Assembly: GCA_961205875.1 (NCBI GenBank)
Contig: OY540810.1
Span: 28,458,001 to 28,522,000, forward strand
From: Sialis fuliginosa
Taxonomy: Eukaryota; Arthropoda; Insecta; Megaloptera; Sialidae
Reading direction: 5' to 3'
Length of the DNA stretch: 64,000 nucleotides
This document shows, one piece after another, positions 34,722-45,730 of the stretch. The notes beneath the pieces are model-generated. The model saw nothing but the letters and a program-made list of their open reading frames with translations, was not told where the DNA came from and did not search any database. The translations under genes and the position numbers were made by a program. Each line of letters begins with the position of its first letter. Within the stretch, counting starts at the first letter, position 1.

Positions 34722-37700
34722 ATGACTGTTAGCTAGCAGGGCGCATCTAATAAGCGGTCCTGTAGCCATGTAACAATCGTTTTGGTCTATCAAATTAAGA
34801 TTGTTGACTAGCAGGGCGCATCTAATAAGCGGTCCTGTAGCCGTGTAACAATCGTTTTTAGGTCTATCGAATTGTGATTGTTGACTAGCAGGGCGCATTT
34901 AATAAGCGGTCCTGTAGCCGTGTAACAATCGTTTTAGGTCTATCAAATTGTGATTGTTGACTAGCAGGGCGCATCTAATAAGAGGTCCTGTAGCCGTGTA
35001 ACAATCGTTTTTAGGTCTATCGAATTGTGATTGTTGACTAGCAGGGCGCATCTAATAAGCGGTCCTATAGCCGTGTAACAATCGTTTTTAGGTCTATCGA
35101 ATTGTGATTGTTGACTAGCAGGGCGCATCTAATAAGCGGTCCTGTAGCCGTGTAACAATCGTTTTAGGTCTACCAAATTGTGATTTTTGACTAGCAGGGC
35201 GCATCTAATAAGAGGTCCTGTAGCCGTGTAACAATCGTTTTTAGGTCTATCGAATTGTGATTGTTGACTAGCAGGGCGCATCTAATAAGCGGTCCTGTAG
35301 CCGTGTAACAATCGTTTTAGGTCTATCAAATTGTGATTGTTGACTAGCAGGGCGCATCTAATAAGCGGTCCTATAGCCGTGTAACAATCGTTTTAGGTCT
35401 ACCAAATTGTGATTTTTGACTAGCAGGGCGCATCTAATAAGAGGTCTTGTAACCGTGTAACAATCGTTTTAGTTCTATCAAATTGTGATTGTTGACTAGC
35501 AGGGCGCATCTAATAAGCGATCCTGTAGCCGTGTAACAATCGTTTTAGGTCTATCAAATTGTGATTATTGACTAGCAGGGCGCATCTAATAAGCGGTCCT
35601 GTAGCCGTGTAACAATCGTTTTTAGGTCTATCGAATTGTGATTGTTGACTAGCAGGGCGCATTTAATAAGCGGTCCTGTAGCCGTGTAACAATCGTTTTA
35701 GGTCTATCAAATTGTGATTATTGACTAGCAGGGCGCATCTAATAAGCGGTCCTGTAGCCGTGTAACAATCGTTTTAGGTCTATCAAATTGTGATTGTTGA
35801 CTAGCAGGGCGCATCTAATAAGCGGTCCTGTAGCCGTGTAACAATCGTTTTAGGTCTATCAAATTGTGATTATTGACTAGCAGGGCGCATCTAATAAGCG
35901 GTCCTGTAGCCGTGTAACAATCGTTTTTAGGTCTATCGAATTGTGATTGTTGACTAGCAGGGCGCATTTAATAAGCGGTCCTGTAGCCGTGTAACAATCG
36001 TTTTAGGTCTATCAAATTGTGATTGTTGACTAGCAGGGCGTATCTAATAAGCGGTCCTATAGCCGTGTAACAATCGTTTTAGGTCTACCAAATTGTGATT
36101 TTTGACTAGCAGGGCGCATCTAATAAGCGGTCCTGTAGCCGTGTAACAATCGTTTTAGGTCTATCAAATTGTGATTGTTGACTAGCAGGGCGCATCTAAT
36201 AAGCGGTCCTGTAGCCGTGTAACAATCGTTTTAGGTCTATCAAATTGTGATTATTGACTAGCAGGGCGCATCTAATAAGCGGTCCTATAGCCGTGTAACA
36301 ATCGTTTTAGGTCTACCAAATTGTGATTTTTGACTAGCAGGGCGCATCTAATAAGAGGTCTTGTAACCGTGTAACAATCGTTTTAGTTCTATCAAATTGT
36401 GATTGTTGACTAGCAGGGCGCATCTAATAAGCGATCCTGTAGCCGTGTAACAATCGTTTTAGGTCTATCAAATTGTGATTATTGACTAGCAGGGCGCATC
36501 TAATAAGCGGTCCTGTAGCCGTGTAACAATCGTTTTTAGGTCTATCGAATTGTGATTGTTGACTAGCAGGGCGCATTTAATAAGCGGTCCTGTAGCCGTG
36601 TAACAATCGTTTTAGGTCTATCAAATTGTGATTATTGACTAGCAGGGCGCATCTAATAAGCGGTCCTGTAGCGGTGTAACAATCGTTTTAGGTCTATCAA
36701 ATTGTGATTGTTGACTAGCAGGGCGCATCTAATAAGCGGTCCTGTAGCCGTGTAACAATCGTTTTTAGGTCTATCGAATTGTGATTGTTGACTAGCAGGG
36801 CGCATTTAATAAGCGGTCCTGTAGCCGTGTAACAATCGTTTTAGGTCTATCAAATTGTGATTGTTGACTAGCAGGGCGCATCTAATAAGCGGTCCTATAG
36901 CCGTGTAACAATCGTTTTAGGTCTACCAAATTGTGATTTTTGACTAGCAGGGCGCATCTAATAAGCGGTCCTGTAGCCGTGTAACAATCGTTTTAGGTCT
37001 ATCAAATTGTGATTGTTGACTAGCAGGGCGCATCTAATAAGCGGTCCTGTAGCCGTGTAACAATCGTTTTAGGTCTATCAAATTGTGATTATTGACTAGC
37101 AGGGCGCATCTAATAAGCGGTCCTGTAGCCGTGTAACAATCGTTTTTAGGTCTATCGAATTGTGATTGTTGACTAGCAGGGCGCATTTAATAAGTGGTCC
37201 TGTAGCCGTGTAACAATCGTTTTAGGTCTATCAAATTGTGATTGTTGACTAGCAGGGCGCATCTAATAAGTGGTCCTATAGCCGTGTAACAATCGTTTTA
37301 GGTCTATCAAATTGTGATTGTTGACTAGCAGGGCGCATCTAATAAGCGATCCTGTAGCCGTGTAACAATCGTTTTAGGTCTATCAAATTGTGATTATTGA
37401 CTAGCAGGGCGCATCTAATAAGCGGTCCTGTAGCCGTGTAACAATCGTTTTTAGGTCTATCGAATTGTGATTGTTGACTAGCAGGGCGCATTTAATAAGC
37501 GGTCCTGTAGCCGTGTAACAATCGTTTTAGGTCTATCAAATTGTGATTGTTGACTAGCAGGGCGCATCTAATAAGCGGTCCTGTAGCCGTGTAACAATCG
37601 TTTTAGGTCTATCAAATTGTGATTGTTGACTAGCAGGGCGCATCTAATAAGCGGTCCTGTAGCCGTGTAACAATCGTTTTAGGTCTATCAAATTGTGATT

Positions 37701-38075
37701 GTTGACTAGCAGGGCGCATCTAATAAGCGGTCCTGTAGCCGTGTAACAATCGTTTTAGGTCTATCAAATTGTGATTGTTGACTAGCAGGGCGCATCTAAT
37801 AAGCGGTCCTATAGCCGTGTAACAATCGTTTTAGGTCTACCAAATTGTGATTTTTGACTAGCAGGGCGCATCTAATAAGAGGTCTTGTAACCGTGTAACA
37901 ATCGTTTTAGTTCTATCAAATTGTGATTGTTGACTAGCAGGGCGCATCTAATAAGCGATCCTGTAGCCGTGTAACAATCGTTTTAGGTCTATCAAATTGT
38001 GATTATTGACTAGCAGGGCGCATCTAATAAGCGGTCCTGTAGCCGTGTAACAATCGTTTTGGTCTATCGAATTAG
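34722..38075. repeat. Minisatellite: about 44 tandem copies of a 76-77 bp unit
   Basis: Each unit contains GACTAGCAGGGCGCATCTAA, then a GCGGTCCTGTAGCCGTG block, ACAATCGTTTTAGGTC and GATTGT. ACAATC and GATTGT are inverted and could form a stem around a loop of about 21 nt. Units differ at a few diagnostic sites, such as GGTCCTATAG versus GGTCCTGTAG. The marker GAGGTCTTGTAACC recurs at 35441, 36355 and 37879, spacings of 12 and 20 units, so blocks of many units were copied together. Both edge units are diverged. Confidence 0.95.
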
Positions 38076-38129
38076 AACCAGTCAGTAGTCTATCAAATGG
38101 CTGAGCTGGTCAGTGAGACTTGGAGTGAG

Positions 38130-38245
38130 TCTGATTTGTTTTAAAAATCCTCCAGCTTATATACGCAAATTTCCTTCTCAGGTGCGCGCAGGGTGCAGAG
38201 GGAGAACTTTAAGTCGGGGGGTAGTCCTGGGCCCATGACGTCACG
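38130..38245 (-). promoter_or_regulatory. Promoter-like region of the minisatellite element (CRE, TATA, initiator)
   Basis: On the minus strand: a perfect CRE palindrome TGACGTCA at 38243-38236, TATATAAG with its first T at 38163, and AATCAGACTC with its A at 38132, giving a textbook 31-bp TATA-to-start spacing. Transcription would run into the minisatellite and reach the AATAAA cluster near 34320. Activity is inferred from motif order only. Confidence 0.55.
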
Positions 38246-39255
38246 TCTAAATTTTCGGAAATGACCTACCGCCGTTTAAAACGAGTGCTGTGTTACGCAC
38301 TACATAGTGTGTAGGTAAGGTGTGCAGCGGGGGTAGGTGTGTGCGTATGTGTTGGTGGCTGCAGGCGCCGTGAGTCGCCCGTGCTCTGACTGTTGTGTAC
38401 ATGTGGATGCAATAAAAAAACCTCTTGAAAGACTTCTGGCGAAGGGTCGCTTGTTGTTTCTTGACCGCTTCGATTATTGCATCTTTAAGATGTGGTACAA
38501 AAATGCATTTTAACAGAATACTATGTATTTTGTTCAGAGGCGTCTCAATTCTCATGAACAAAATACTTTGCATTCTGTTCAGTGGCGTATCAATTACTAT
38601 TGGAATTATTTAGAAGTTTATATGAAACTATGTTTTTGTTTCCTGAACTATAATACAAATTCCACAATATTATATTTAATAAGCAACGAAAGTTTGAACA
38701 TAAATCTCTTTATTCTTTATTTTGAATAAATCCCCAAAAAATGAGGAAGCCCATTTACATTTTACTAAATTTTATAAAATTGTTAAGGAATATTTTATGT
38801 TAATATATAAAAAATGTTTCCCACTTTCATTTTTCTGGATATGTCCCTGATTTGTTTTAGCTAAAACGATTATATGAGAGTAATAGTTATCCCACAATAT
38901 TATTAGACTCAATGTTATTTATTCAATATCAAAACTATAATCATAGGCATGGCCGTATTCAGAGGACGCACTTCTGTTGCTTCTCCTCCCCTTCTAATAA
39001 CTGATAATAGCTTATAAACAAATATTTTTCAAATCTTATTACATTAATAAAATCGGTTTTCTGGTTTTTTTTACAGTGTTTCTGCAAATAAATCTAATCT
39101 TACCCCTCTCCTCCGACACCTGCGGTGCTTTCGGCACTTACAATATTCTAAAATGTACTCTCCAATAAAAAAAGTTTGCCGACCGCTGCTCTACTATATT
39201 CTCAAATTTAATACCTAATTATAACCGATTTTAAAATTAACACATTTTTACATAC

Positions 39256-39490
39256 CTTAACTTTGCAGTAACCAAAATTATAAGTTCCACAAACATACAG
39301 TCAAGAAAATATGTTTTTATTTAAATAATGTTTATATGAGACACATGTTTATTATTGTTTATAAATAAAAACAAATTTTCTTTAAACAACAATGGTATAA
39401 TTCTGTAACTATACAGACAACTAAACATTTACCATCTCATGAACACTGAAGGACATATATATATTCTTTAATTGTAAAGAGTTTTATTGG
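39256..39490 (-). promoter_or_regulatory. Conserved upstream module (pseudogene G unit)
   Basis: TTCAGT has its A at 39447 and the donor TTAAG|GTATGT is at 39255. The TATA position reads AATAAAA, and a (TA)n expansion (ATATATAT) widens the spacing. The coding gene it would have served is pseudogene G, now separated from it by the 4.3-kb insertion, so it is probably decaying. The linked intergenic block is at 38870-39030. Confidence 0.45.
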
Positions 39491-40027
39491 TAGCGTTAAA
39501 AAAATGGGTCGGATAAAAAAAAACTGAGATATTCTTTTTCATCTTTATTTTGGGTTCGTAATTATGTTATTTTCTTGCACGTAAGGGAATTTGAAAATTT
39601 TTAAACCTACACTCCACAACTATTAGCATAAACACGAAGGTACTGTCTAGAAAGAGTAAGTCCAACTGACAATTAGATTTTTAGTAAACCAACCCTTTCA
39701 AAGATATTTTTTAACATTATTAATTATTTAGATTTTAGATAATTTTAGCACCAGCGGAAATTATTATACTGATATTTACTTTTTGAATATTTTTATTAAT
39801 ATTTTATTATCATTTGAACAGGTTTTTGTGATAAAACATGTTATTTACATATTATATAATTTGAATAAATATCAGACACATTAGTATCTCTTCATTTAGT
39901 ATCAAAATTCACACATGTTCACCATTAACAAGTTTAAAAAATAAATTATAAAAATAAGGCTGATAAATTAAAAAATAAAAATATTTTTTGTAAAGTACTT
40001 ACTGGCCACTTTTTCCAGCCTTTTTTG

Positions 40028-40540
40028 TTTATTTTTTTCTTGGCTGCAATCCTTGATAAAAACATTTTTCATGTCAGCTATTACTTTTGTAACTATAATG
40101 TCCGGTATCATAAAGGACCTAACAAATTTGTTAGCTAACAAACACTTTCAACTGAGGTATCAAACATATATGACAGTTCTTTTGGAGTTTGTTGATGACT
40201 TTGACAAGTTTCACGCACGCGTTGAAGGTAAATACAAACGGTATTAAAACAGTGGTGATGTTATGAAAATTATTTTGTACGGTCAAAGATGCCAACTGTG
40301 TTACAATTAATTGAAGTGTCACTGCTCTAAATTCCATAACTAATCCATAGATACTAGTACAGTATTAATACCCCATATGAATGTAATTGCTAGCTAACAA
40401 ATTTTGTTAGGTCCTTTATAATACCGGGCATAATAGGCTTTATTTTTATTTCTTCGTCACTATCTTTCATACTGTGTTTACATTACTTACTTCTGTCATA
40501 AGTTTTGCGATATCTTAGTTTACATTCCATTATTATTAGT
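40028..40540 (-). pseudogene. Degraded P450 exon 7 relic, split by a MITE
   Basis: The antisense blocks TTCTTGGCTGCAATCC and GTCAGCTATTACTTTTGTAA lie left of the MITE at 40099-40430, and TCTTCGTCACTATC and GTTTTGCGATATCTTAG lie right of it. Together they match the uninterrupted relic at 28690-28860. Confidence 0.6.
40099..40430. mobile_element. 332-bp MITE with TGTCCGGTAT ends and TAA target duplication (copy 1)
   Basis: Ends TGTCCGGTATCATAAAGGAC and an inverted GTCCTTTATAATACCGGGCA, flanked by TAA at 40096-40098 and 40431-40433. The paralogous relic at 28.73 kb keeps the empty site ACTATAATAGG with a single TAA. A 3-bp target of this kind is typical of PIF/Harbinger transposons, so this is probably a non-autonomous member. 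The 68-residue frame at 40131-40337 is also open in copy 2, but only because the copies are similar. Confidence 0.88.
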
Positions 40541-40825
40541 AAATTTCAAATTAGAAGCCTCCAAAAAATGTTTATAAAAAATTCAGTAAACAGTGAAGTT
40601 GGACTAGGAATCCAATATTTACCAATTGTAATATTTATTTACATATATTTACTTTTCGAAGTTGAAGGACACATTGAATACATATGTATATAAGATGTTC
40701 AAAAAATAAATGGTTTTTAATCCAGGAAAAATAGAGATCCGATTAAGGTTATGTTTAACATTATGTATGTTTGTTTAAAACTTTTTAAACGATATGAAGA
40801 TAATTATTTGCTGCCGTGATTATTT

Positions 40826-40950
40826 TTTCCTTTTACTTTAGCGAATGTTTTCATTAGTTCTAATGAGATCTGAGTTTTCTTCGTTACCATAATATTAAAG
40901 TCATTCAATAAATGAGCTTTCAATATTCCAAACCGTAAACTGAAGGGCAT
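40826..40950 (-). pseudogene. P450 exon 7 relic joined to a promoter-like relic
   Basis: Antisense GAGATCTGAGTTTTCTTCGT, ATAATATTAAAGTCATTCAA and TAAATGAGCTTTC match exon 7, with several internal deletions. It then runs into GGGCATATTTTTTAACTATA, a degraded promoter module, as at 22664 and 29190. Confidence 0.65.
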
Positions 40951-41133
40951 ATTTTTTAACTATAAAGTTTTATTAACAACGCTAAAAGAAACGACTCGAA
41001 TAAAAAATATTGAATTCATTTCGATTATTTTCTTACAAGTACCTAGGAAGGGGGATTTCATTTAAAAATGATATAATAAAATTACATATTTATGAATACT
41101 CTTGGTTTAATATTTTTTTAAATACTACGTGTA

Positions 41134-41215
41134 TCTGACTGCAATCCTAAATGGAACCCCTTCTCAGCTGTTGCTTTCGTAAATATTTTCAATGATTTTA
41201 ATGGGATCTCAGTTT
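41134..41215 (-). pseudogene. P450 exon 7 half relic
   Basis: Antisense GACTGCAATCCTAAATGGAA and ATTTTAATGGGATCTCAGTT match the C-terminal half of exon 7, breaking off at the same codons as the relics at 22949 and 29470. It is a duplicate of the one at 29470 through the segmental duplication. Confidence 0.65.
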
Positions 41216-41567
41216 GGAAAAAACTATTTAATAATGTATATACTGTATAAAAAGTTGATGGTCTAAAAAAAATTCGATAACCACAAAACGCCTATTTTAT
41301 TCAAATCAACCAAACAAACATGCACAATTAATATTATTAGTACTATTATTTTATTGTTTTATAAAATAAAGGGTATATCTATAAATGACAATAAATCAAA
41401 TCACAAGAAAAAGTCAGTATAAATATCAAGATAATATCTACATTGTATAGTATTATTTCATAAAAAGGCACTTCGTTTCACACAAATATGTAGTAACAAA
41501 ACATTTCGGTTAAACGAAATTTTGACCATGTATCTAGGTACGTGAAGACATTTTTTTAAAGCCACTT

Positions 41568-43810
41568 TTATTTTTTCCTTCCCTGCAGTCCTAAATGAAA
41601 ACCTTTCTCAGCCGTTACTTTCGTAGATATTTTCATTAGTTTCAATGGAATCTGTGTTTTCTTCGTCACCACAATATTAAAATCTTTCAACAAATGTGCT
41701 ATCGCTAGTTTACCTTCCAATATTGCAAACCGAAACCCTTAAAACGAAAAACATTTATTATAGACAATATCCACGTATAATAACTATTTTACACCCATTT
41801 AGAAACCAAAGAGTTTTACCAATGCACACTCTAGGACCAATTCCAAATGGCATGTACGTCAGTGGGTTGATATTTGGCTTATTTTCATCATTGAATCTTT
41901 CAGGATCAAACTTATCAGGATCCGGGAAATATTTAGGGTCCTTGTGTAATCCTTCGATCGGTATCATGACAAAGGTTCCTTTTTCAATGGTCACCTCTTC
42001 ACCGTCGCTACATGTATGAGTAAAGGTCTTCGTACAAAGTCTATCTGTGATAGGAGATTGGGTGTATTTTCTTGTTGATTCTACAGTAAAGAAATTAAAT
42101 CTATGAAAATTAAATTATAAGTTAAAAAAAATATAAACAAAACAATCAATAAAATATAATTTTACCAGAATAAACCATATCCATATATTTCATTTTCTGG
42201 ACACCTTCATAAGTGAACTGTCCGTTATTATCTTCCAATGTTTCATCAACCTCATCCTGGAGCCTTTTTTGAATGTCAGGATTGACAGCAAGTTCATGAA
42301 GTATAAAGCACATCGCTGTAGCTGTGTTTTCAAAACCAGCCAAGAAGAATATCATTGCTTGCGCTATGATATCTTCGTCTGTCAATTCTAAATAAATAAG
42401 AATCGTTTGTAAGTGATCGTAAAATAATTTACGTTATATACTTGCTATTCTATAATCATTAAATTATAATAAAATGACTATCTAAGTGTTTCAATCTCGT
42501 CTCTTCGAACCTATTGAATACCAAATATCAATTTAGGATTACTTAACAGAATAAGTGGATATTTTAAACATAATAAATTAATAAAGCTGATATCATATGC
42601 AATATAATAATTACCAGCTTTTTCATAATACTTTTCTTCAGATTCGCCTCCAGTTGGAGCAAAATGTGATTCATTATCTTCTTCATCTTCTTCATGCTTC
42701 AATGAGCCTTTCTTTGCTTCCAGAAGTAGATGGATCATGTCAGGTCGGATAATCCCTAATGATTCTCTTTTTTTGATTGTATCCAGAACGATAGCACTGA
42801 AGTAATTTTCGATATATTTTGACAGTATACCTTCCCCTAATATCTAAAATTAAGTGATTACATTAAAAAATGCAAGTTATTATTTCTAATAGACTATAAT
42901 AATCAATGCAATTTAAAACTGTTTTTAAAGAAAAATAGCCAATCTAGGTATAACAAAAAAGCAACAGTAATAGTACCTTCATAATAAAAGGCAAGATATG
43001 AATTGCCATAACCCTCCATGTCTTAAAATCGGTTATCTCGAGGCCCATCTTGTAAAAATCATTATTTTTATCTTTCAATGAGTTACATTTTATTCCAAAA
43101 GCACAAGTAGCAATAACATCATTGGTGTAGCGAGTTAGAACATCCTTCATATCAACTTCGACGATATTGTTTGGCCAGTTTTTACTGTCTTCCAAGAAGT
43201 ATTGACCCAATTCTTTACCACATTCCGACATGAATTGAAACATTCCCCTCATTTTACGTCCAGTAAACGCTGGGCTTAACGTTGCTCGCATTTTTTTCCA
43301 TTTATGACCTGAAAATTTTTTTAAAATTTATTTTGTTTTTTTTTTTTTTCAATTGAATAAATAATACCTGTTAATGCAAACACATTTTTTGCTAGTAGAG
43401 GATCCAAATCTTGCTTGAAAAATTGAGGTGTATGATCCACGAAATGATCGAAGTCCTTTATAGTGATAGCCTTTACTAACTCTAAATCTTTCACAAGTAA
43501 ATTCGGTTTTGAAAAGAAAAAAATACCTGTGTATCTTTAATAAAATATTTGGTTATAAAGTTGTTTTTTTTTTATTCATTTTAATTTTATTTATGATTTT
43601 TTGTACTTACTTTTTGTTAGGGAAAGCATTGTATAACTCTCTTATTTCATCATTCATGCACTTGTAATGTAAAGTCGACCCCGCCAAGCTACCCAGAAAT
43701 GGTACAGGAGTTATATAAGGCACACCTCTTTCCTTCCAGTATTGCGTAGGTTTCCACACATAATAGTAAATGACGAGACATATTACCAACAATCCAATGT
43801 AGAGAAACAT
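41568..43810 (-). CDS. Cytochrome P450 gene H, CYP9-like (complete, 526 aa)
   Basis: Exons: 43611-43810, 43368-43534, 42977-43308, 42615-42843, 42166-42387, 41820-42080, 41568-41737; all borders are GT-AG and the frame is open to TAA. It is the near twin of gene F: exon 3 protein is identical, introns and 3-prime relics match. It differs in keeping the normal terminus (LQGRKK and stop), in [13 protein letters not shown] at the start of exon 5, and in the exon 1 end NKK. It has the full motif set ([32 protein letters not shown]). The acceptor AAAATAG|GAAAAC precedes the ATG. Upstream near 45110 a module-like segment has TATATC and TTCAGTC. Likely functional. Confidence 0.93.
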
Positions 43811-43877
43811 GTTTTCCTATTTTAAATATAAATTAAATTAAATTCAGAAGAGCCCTGAAGATGTCCGCTGCAATATG

Positions 43878-43940
43878 TGACGTAACGTTGACCGATCACA
43901 CGACCAAATCGACGCGGCTTACACCCAGAAGCCAAGATTC
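43878..43940. repeat. Half copy of the GACGCGGCTTACACCC palindromic repeat
   Basis: CACACGACCAAATCGACGCG followed by GCTTACACCCAGAAGCCAAG matches one arm of the near-perfect palindrome at 53957-54050. Only one arm is present here. The small open frame at 43861-44112 across it is not a gene. Confidence 0.65.
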
Positions 43941-44179
43941 ATACCAAAATTCAGTAGTTAGGTTAATATATTTCTATTTAATGTATTTACGCGATTTTAC
44001 CTTTAACATAAGCGAACCTGAGAACATTAAACAACACTTATTGTTAGTTAAGTGTAAATTATATATTATAGAAATAAATTCACTCATACAATTTTATCAG
44101 TACAAGAGATAAAACAAATGTGCAAATATAGGTATTTACTATATTCTTGAAAATGTGAATCGTTTAGAAGTCATATACC

Positions 44180-44395
44180 AAGGCATGTAAAGTACAAGGT
44201 AGCCTCAGTAGCTTGGCGTGAGAGAGGGAAATACGTCATCTGGGGTACCCAAATGTGGTGAGGGGGAATGATGTGTCCAATCATAACAAATATAGCGTTG
44301 TAACTCGGTGCAAGAAGGGGAAAATACATCATCTGGGGTGCGTAAGCTGATTGGTCAAAAGCTACTGAGGCAACCTGTGTATTTAATAACCTTGG
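44180..44395. mobile_element. Short MITE with 9-bp target duplication (copy 2)
   Basis: Inverted ends, with GGTAGCCTCAGTAGCTTG on the left and AAAAGCTACTGAGGCAACC on the right, are flanked by TCATATACC at 44171-44179 and 44396-44404. It is related to copy 1 at 9646-9843 and carries the internal ACGTCATCTGGGG block twice. Confidence 0.75.
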
Positions 44396-45442
44396 TCATA
44401 TACCACGCGTTAGGAATTTTTATTTCGAAAGGTAATTTATTTTCAGTAAAACTTTTCAGACAAAACTTACTAAATTTAAAGGAGGCAATATCTTAATATT
44501 TTTTTATTTAAAGTTGTTTCTTATTTATTTATTTTTTGACGTGAATACGCCAGTAAATTTGCTCTTGTGGTGGGAGCATAACAGAAAATTCGATGATAAC
44601 GAAATCAGAGGATACAGTTAATTATCTTCAAGTAATATTTCATTAACTTATTAGGTACGAGAATATAAAATGTTACAATCGTTTATCTTTATCAAAAATG
44701 ATAAAAATATTCTAGGGAAGGCCATTAATAAACAAATATATGTTTATATCTATATATATTTATATTTTATGTGACCCTCTTGTTTATAGAAATAAAGTAT
44801 ATAGCAATAAATACCCCCTCCCCTCCCTTCCACTACACTAAATACTATTTTTTCTGAAACTGTCAATTATTTATCATTCTTCACCCTGAAGTTGGTGAAC
44901 GTTTAATCGACATACGCGCGCCATTTAAAGAAATAAACAATCACTTACCAGTTTATATATACCCCACCTCACATTAATTTACCTACTATATTTACAAAAA
45001 CTAATACTGGAAAAACTCTTGTAACCACATATAAATAAACAATTGAGATATGTGAATAAAATAAATTAAACCAATTCTGTAGCATGCCACTCACGATAAC
45101 TACCTCTAAAAGACTGAAGGACATAATATTATAAAGTGTTAAAAGATATATGGTGCGCTCAAAAAAATACGCTGAATAAAATTAAATATTTTATATTTTT
45201 GTTAGCTATATCGTGTGCCTCGTGTGTATATTGCATTTTAGTTCTCCTTATCAAAATCAACATATTGTCTGTCTGTCTGTCATAGCCTTCTAGTTATTAA
45301 ACCTTTTGACATGGAAAGCTGAGATTGGCATAATTACTATTAATGGTGGACCAATAATAGACTAGTTATAAAAATAAAATTGTTTTTAGTGTTTTTTAAT
45401 TGAGGCCAAATAGGGTACCAAAAAATTTCTAAACATCTGTAT

Positions 45443-45567
45443 AAATTTACTGGAAGCATAACAGAAAATCCGATGGTAACGAAATCAGGGGATATAGTTT
45501 CGTAAAAAATGTCTAAACGTTTTTTTTACGAAACTATATCCCTTCTGTTAAGCTTCCAGTAAATTTA
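45443..45567. repeat. Hairpin repeat, about 125 bp
   Basis: The left arm AAATTTACTGGAAGCATAAC and GGGATATAGTTTCGTAAAAA pairs with TTACGAAACTATATCCC and TTAAGCTTCCAGTAAATTT. A related single arm lies at 44550-44625. It is probably a small foldback element downstream of gene I. Confidence 0.65.
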
Positions 45568-45730
45568 AATGTAGACGTATTTACGTCAAAATAAATTCAG
45601 ATAAGCACAAAATGAATATAACAAACTTGTACATTTTACTTTGTTTATAATATATCTAAATAATACATGGCATTACATAAGACTTATTTTAACCCAAAAA
45701 ATAAAAAAAACAATTATGGTTAAACGATAT

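Larger units (their letters stand above)
34256..38592 (-). mobile_element. 4.3-kb insertion with TGATACG/CGTATCA ends, carrying a minisatellite (long solo LTR or unknown element)
   Basis: The ends are a 7-bp inverted pair, TGATACG and CGTATCA, starting TG and ending CA. They are flanked by ATTA at 34252-34255 and 38593-38596. The paralogous empty site at 27378-27381 has a single ATTA in otherwise matching DNA, which fixes both borders. The base composition is far richer in GC than the surroundings. On the minus strand: a 5-prime region with a CRE, TATA and initiator, then about 44 repeats, then a GC-rich part, then overlapping AATAAA signals near 34310-34325. TG...CA ends with a 4-bp target duplication fit an LTR, so a solo LTR is one reading. 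I recognise no protein; the open frames at 34498-34722 and 38247-38573 have no family I know. Confidence 0.8.

Noticed and set aside
34722-38075. CRISPR-like array
   Set aside because: The units are contiguous 76-77 bp tandem repeats with no unique spacers, in an animal genome; this is a minisatellite.
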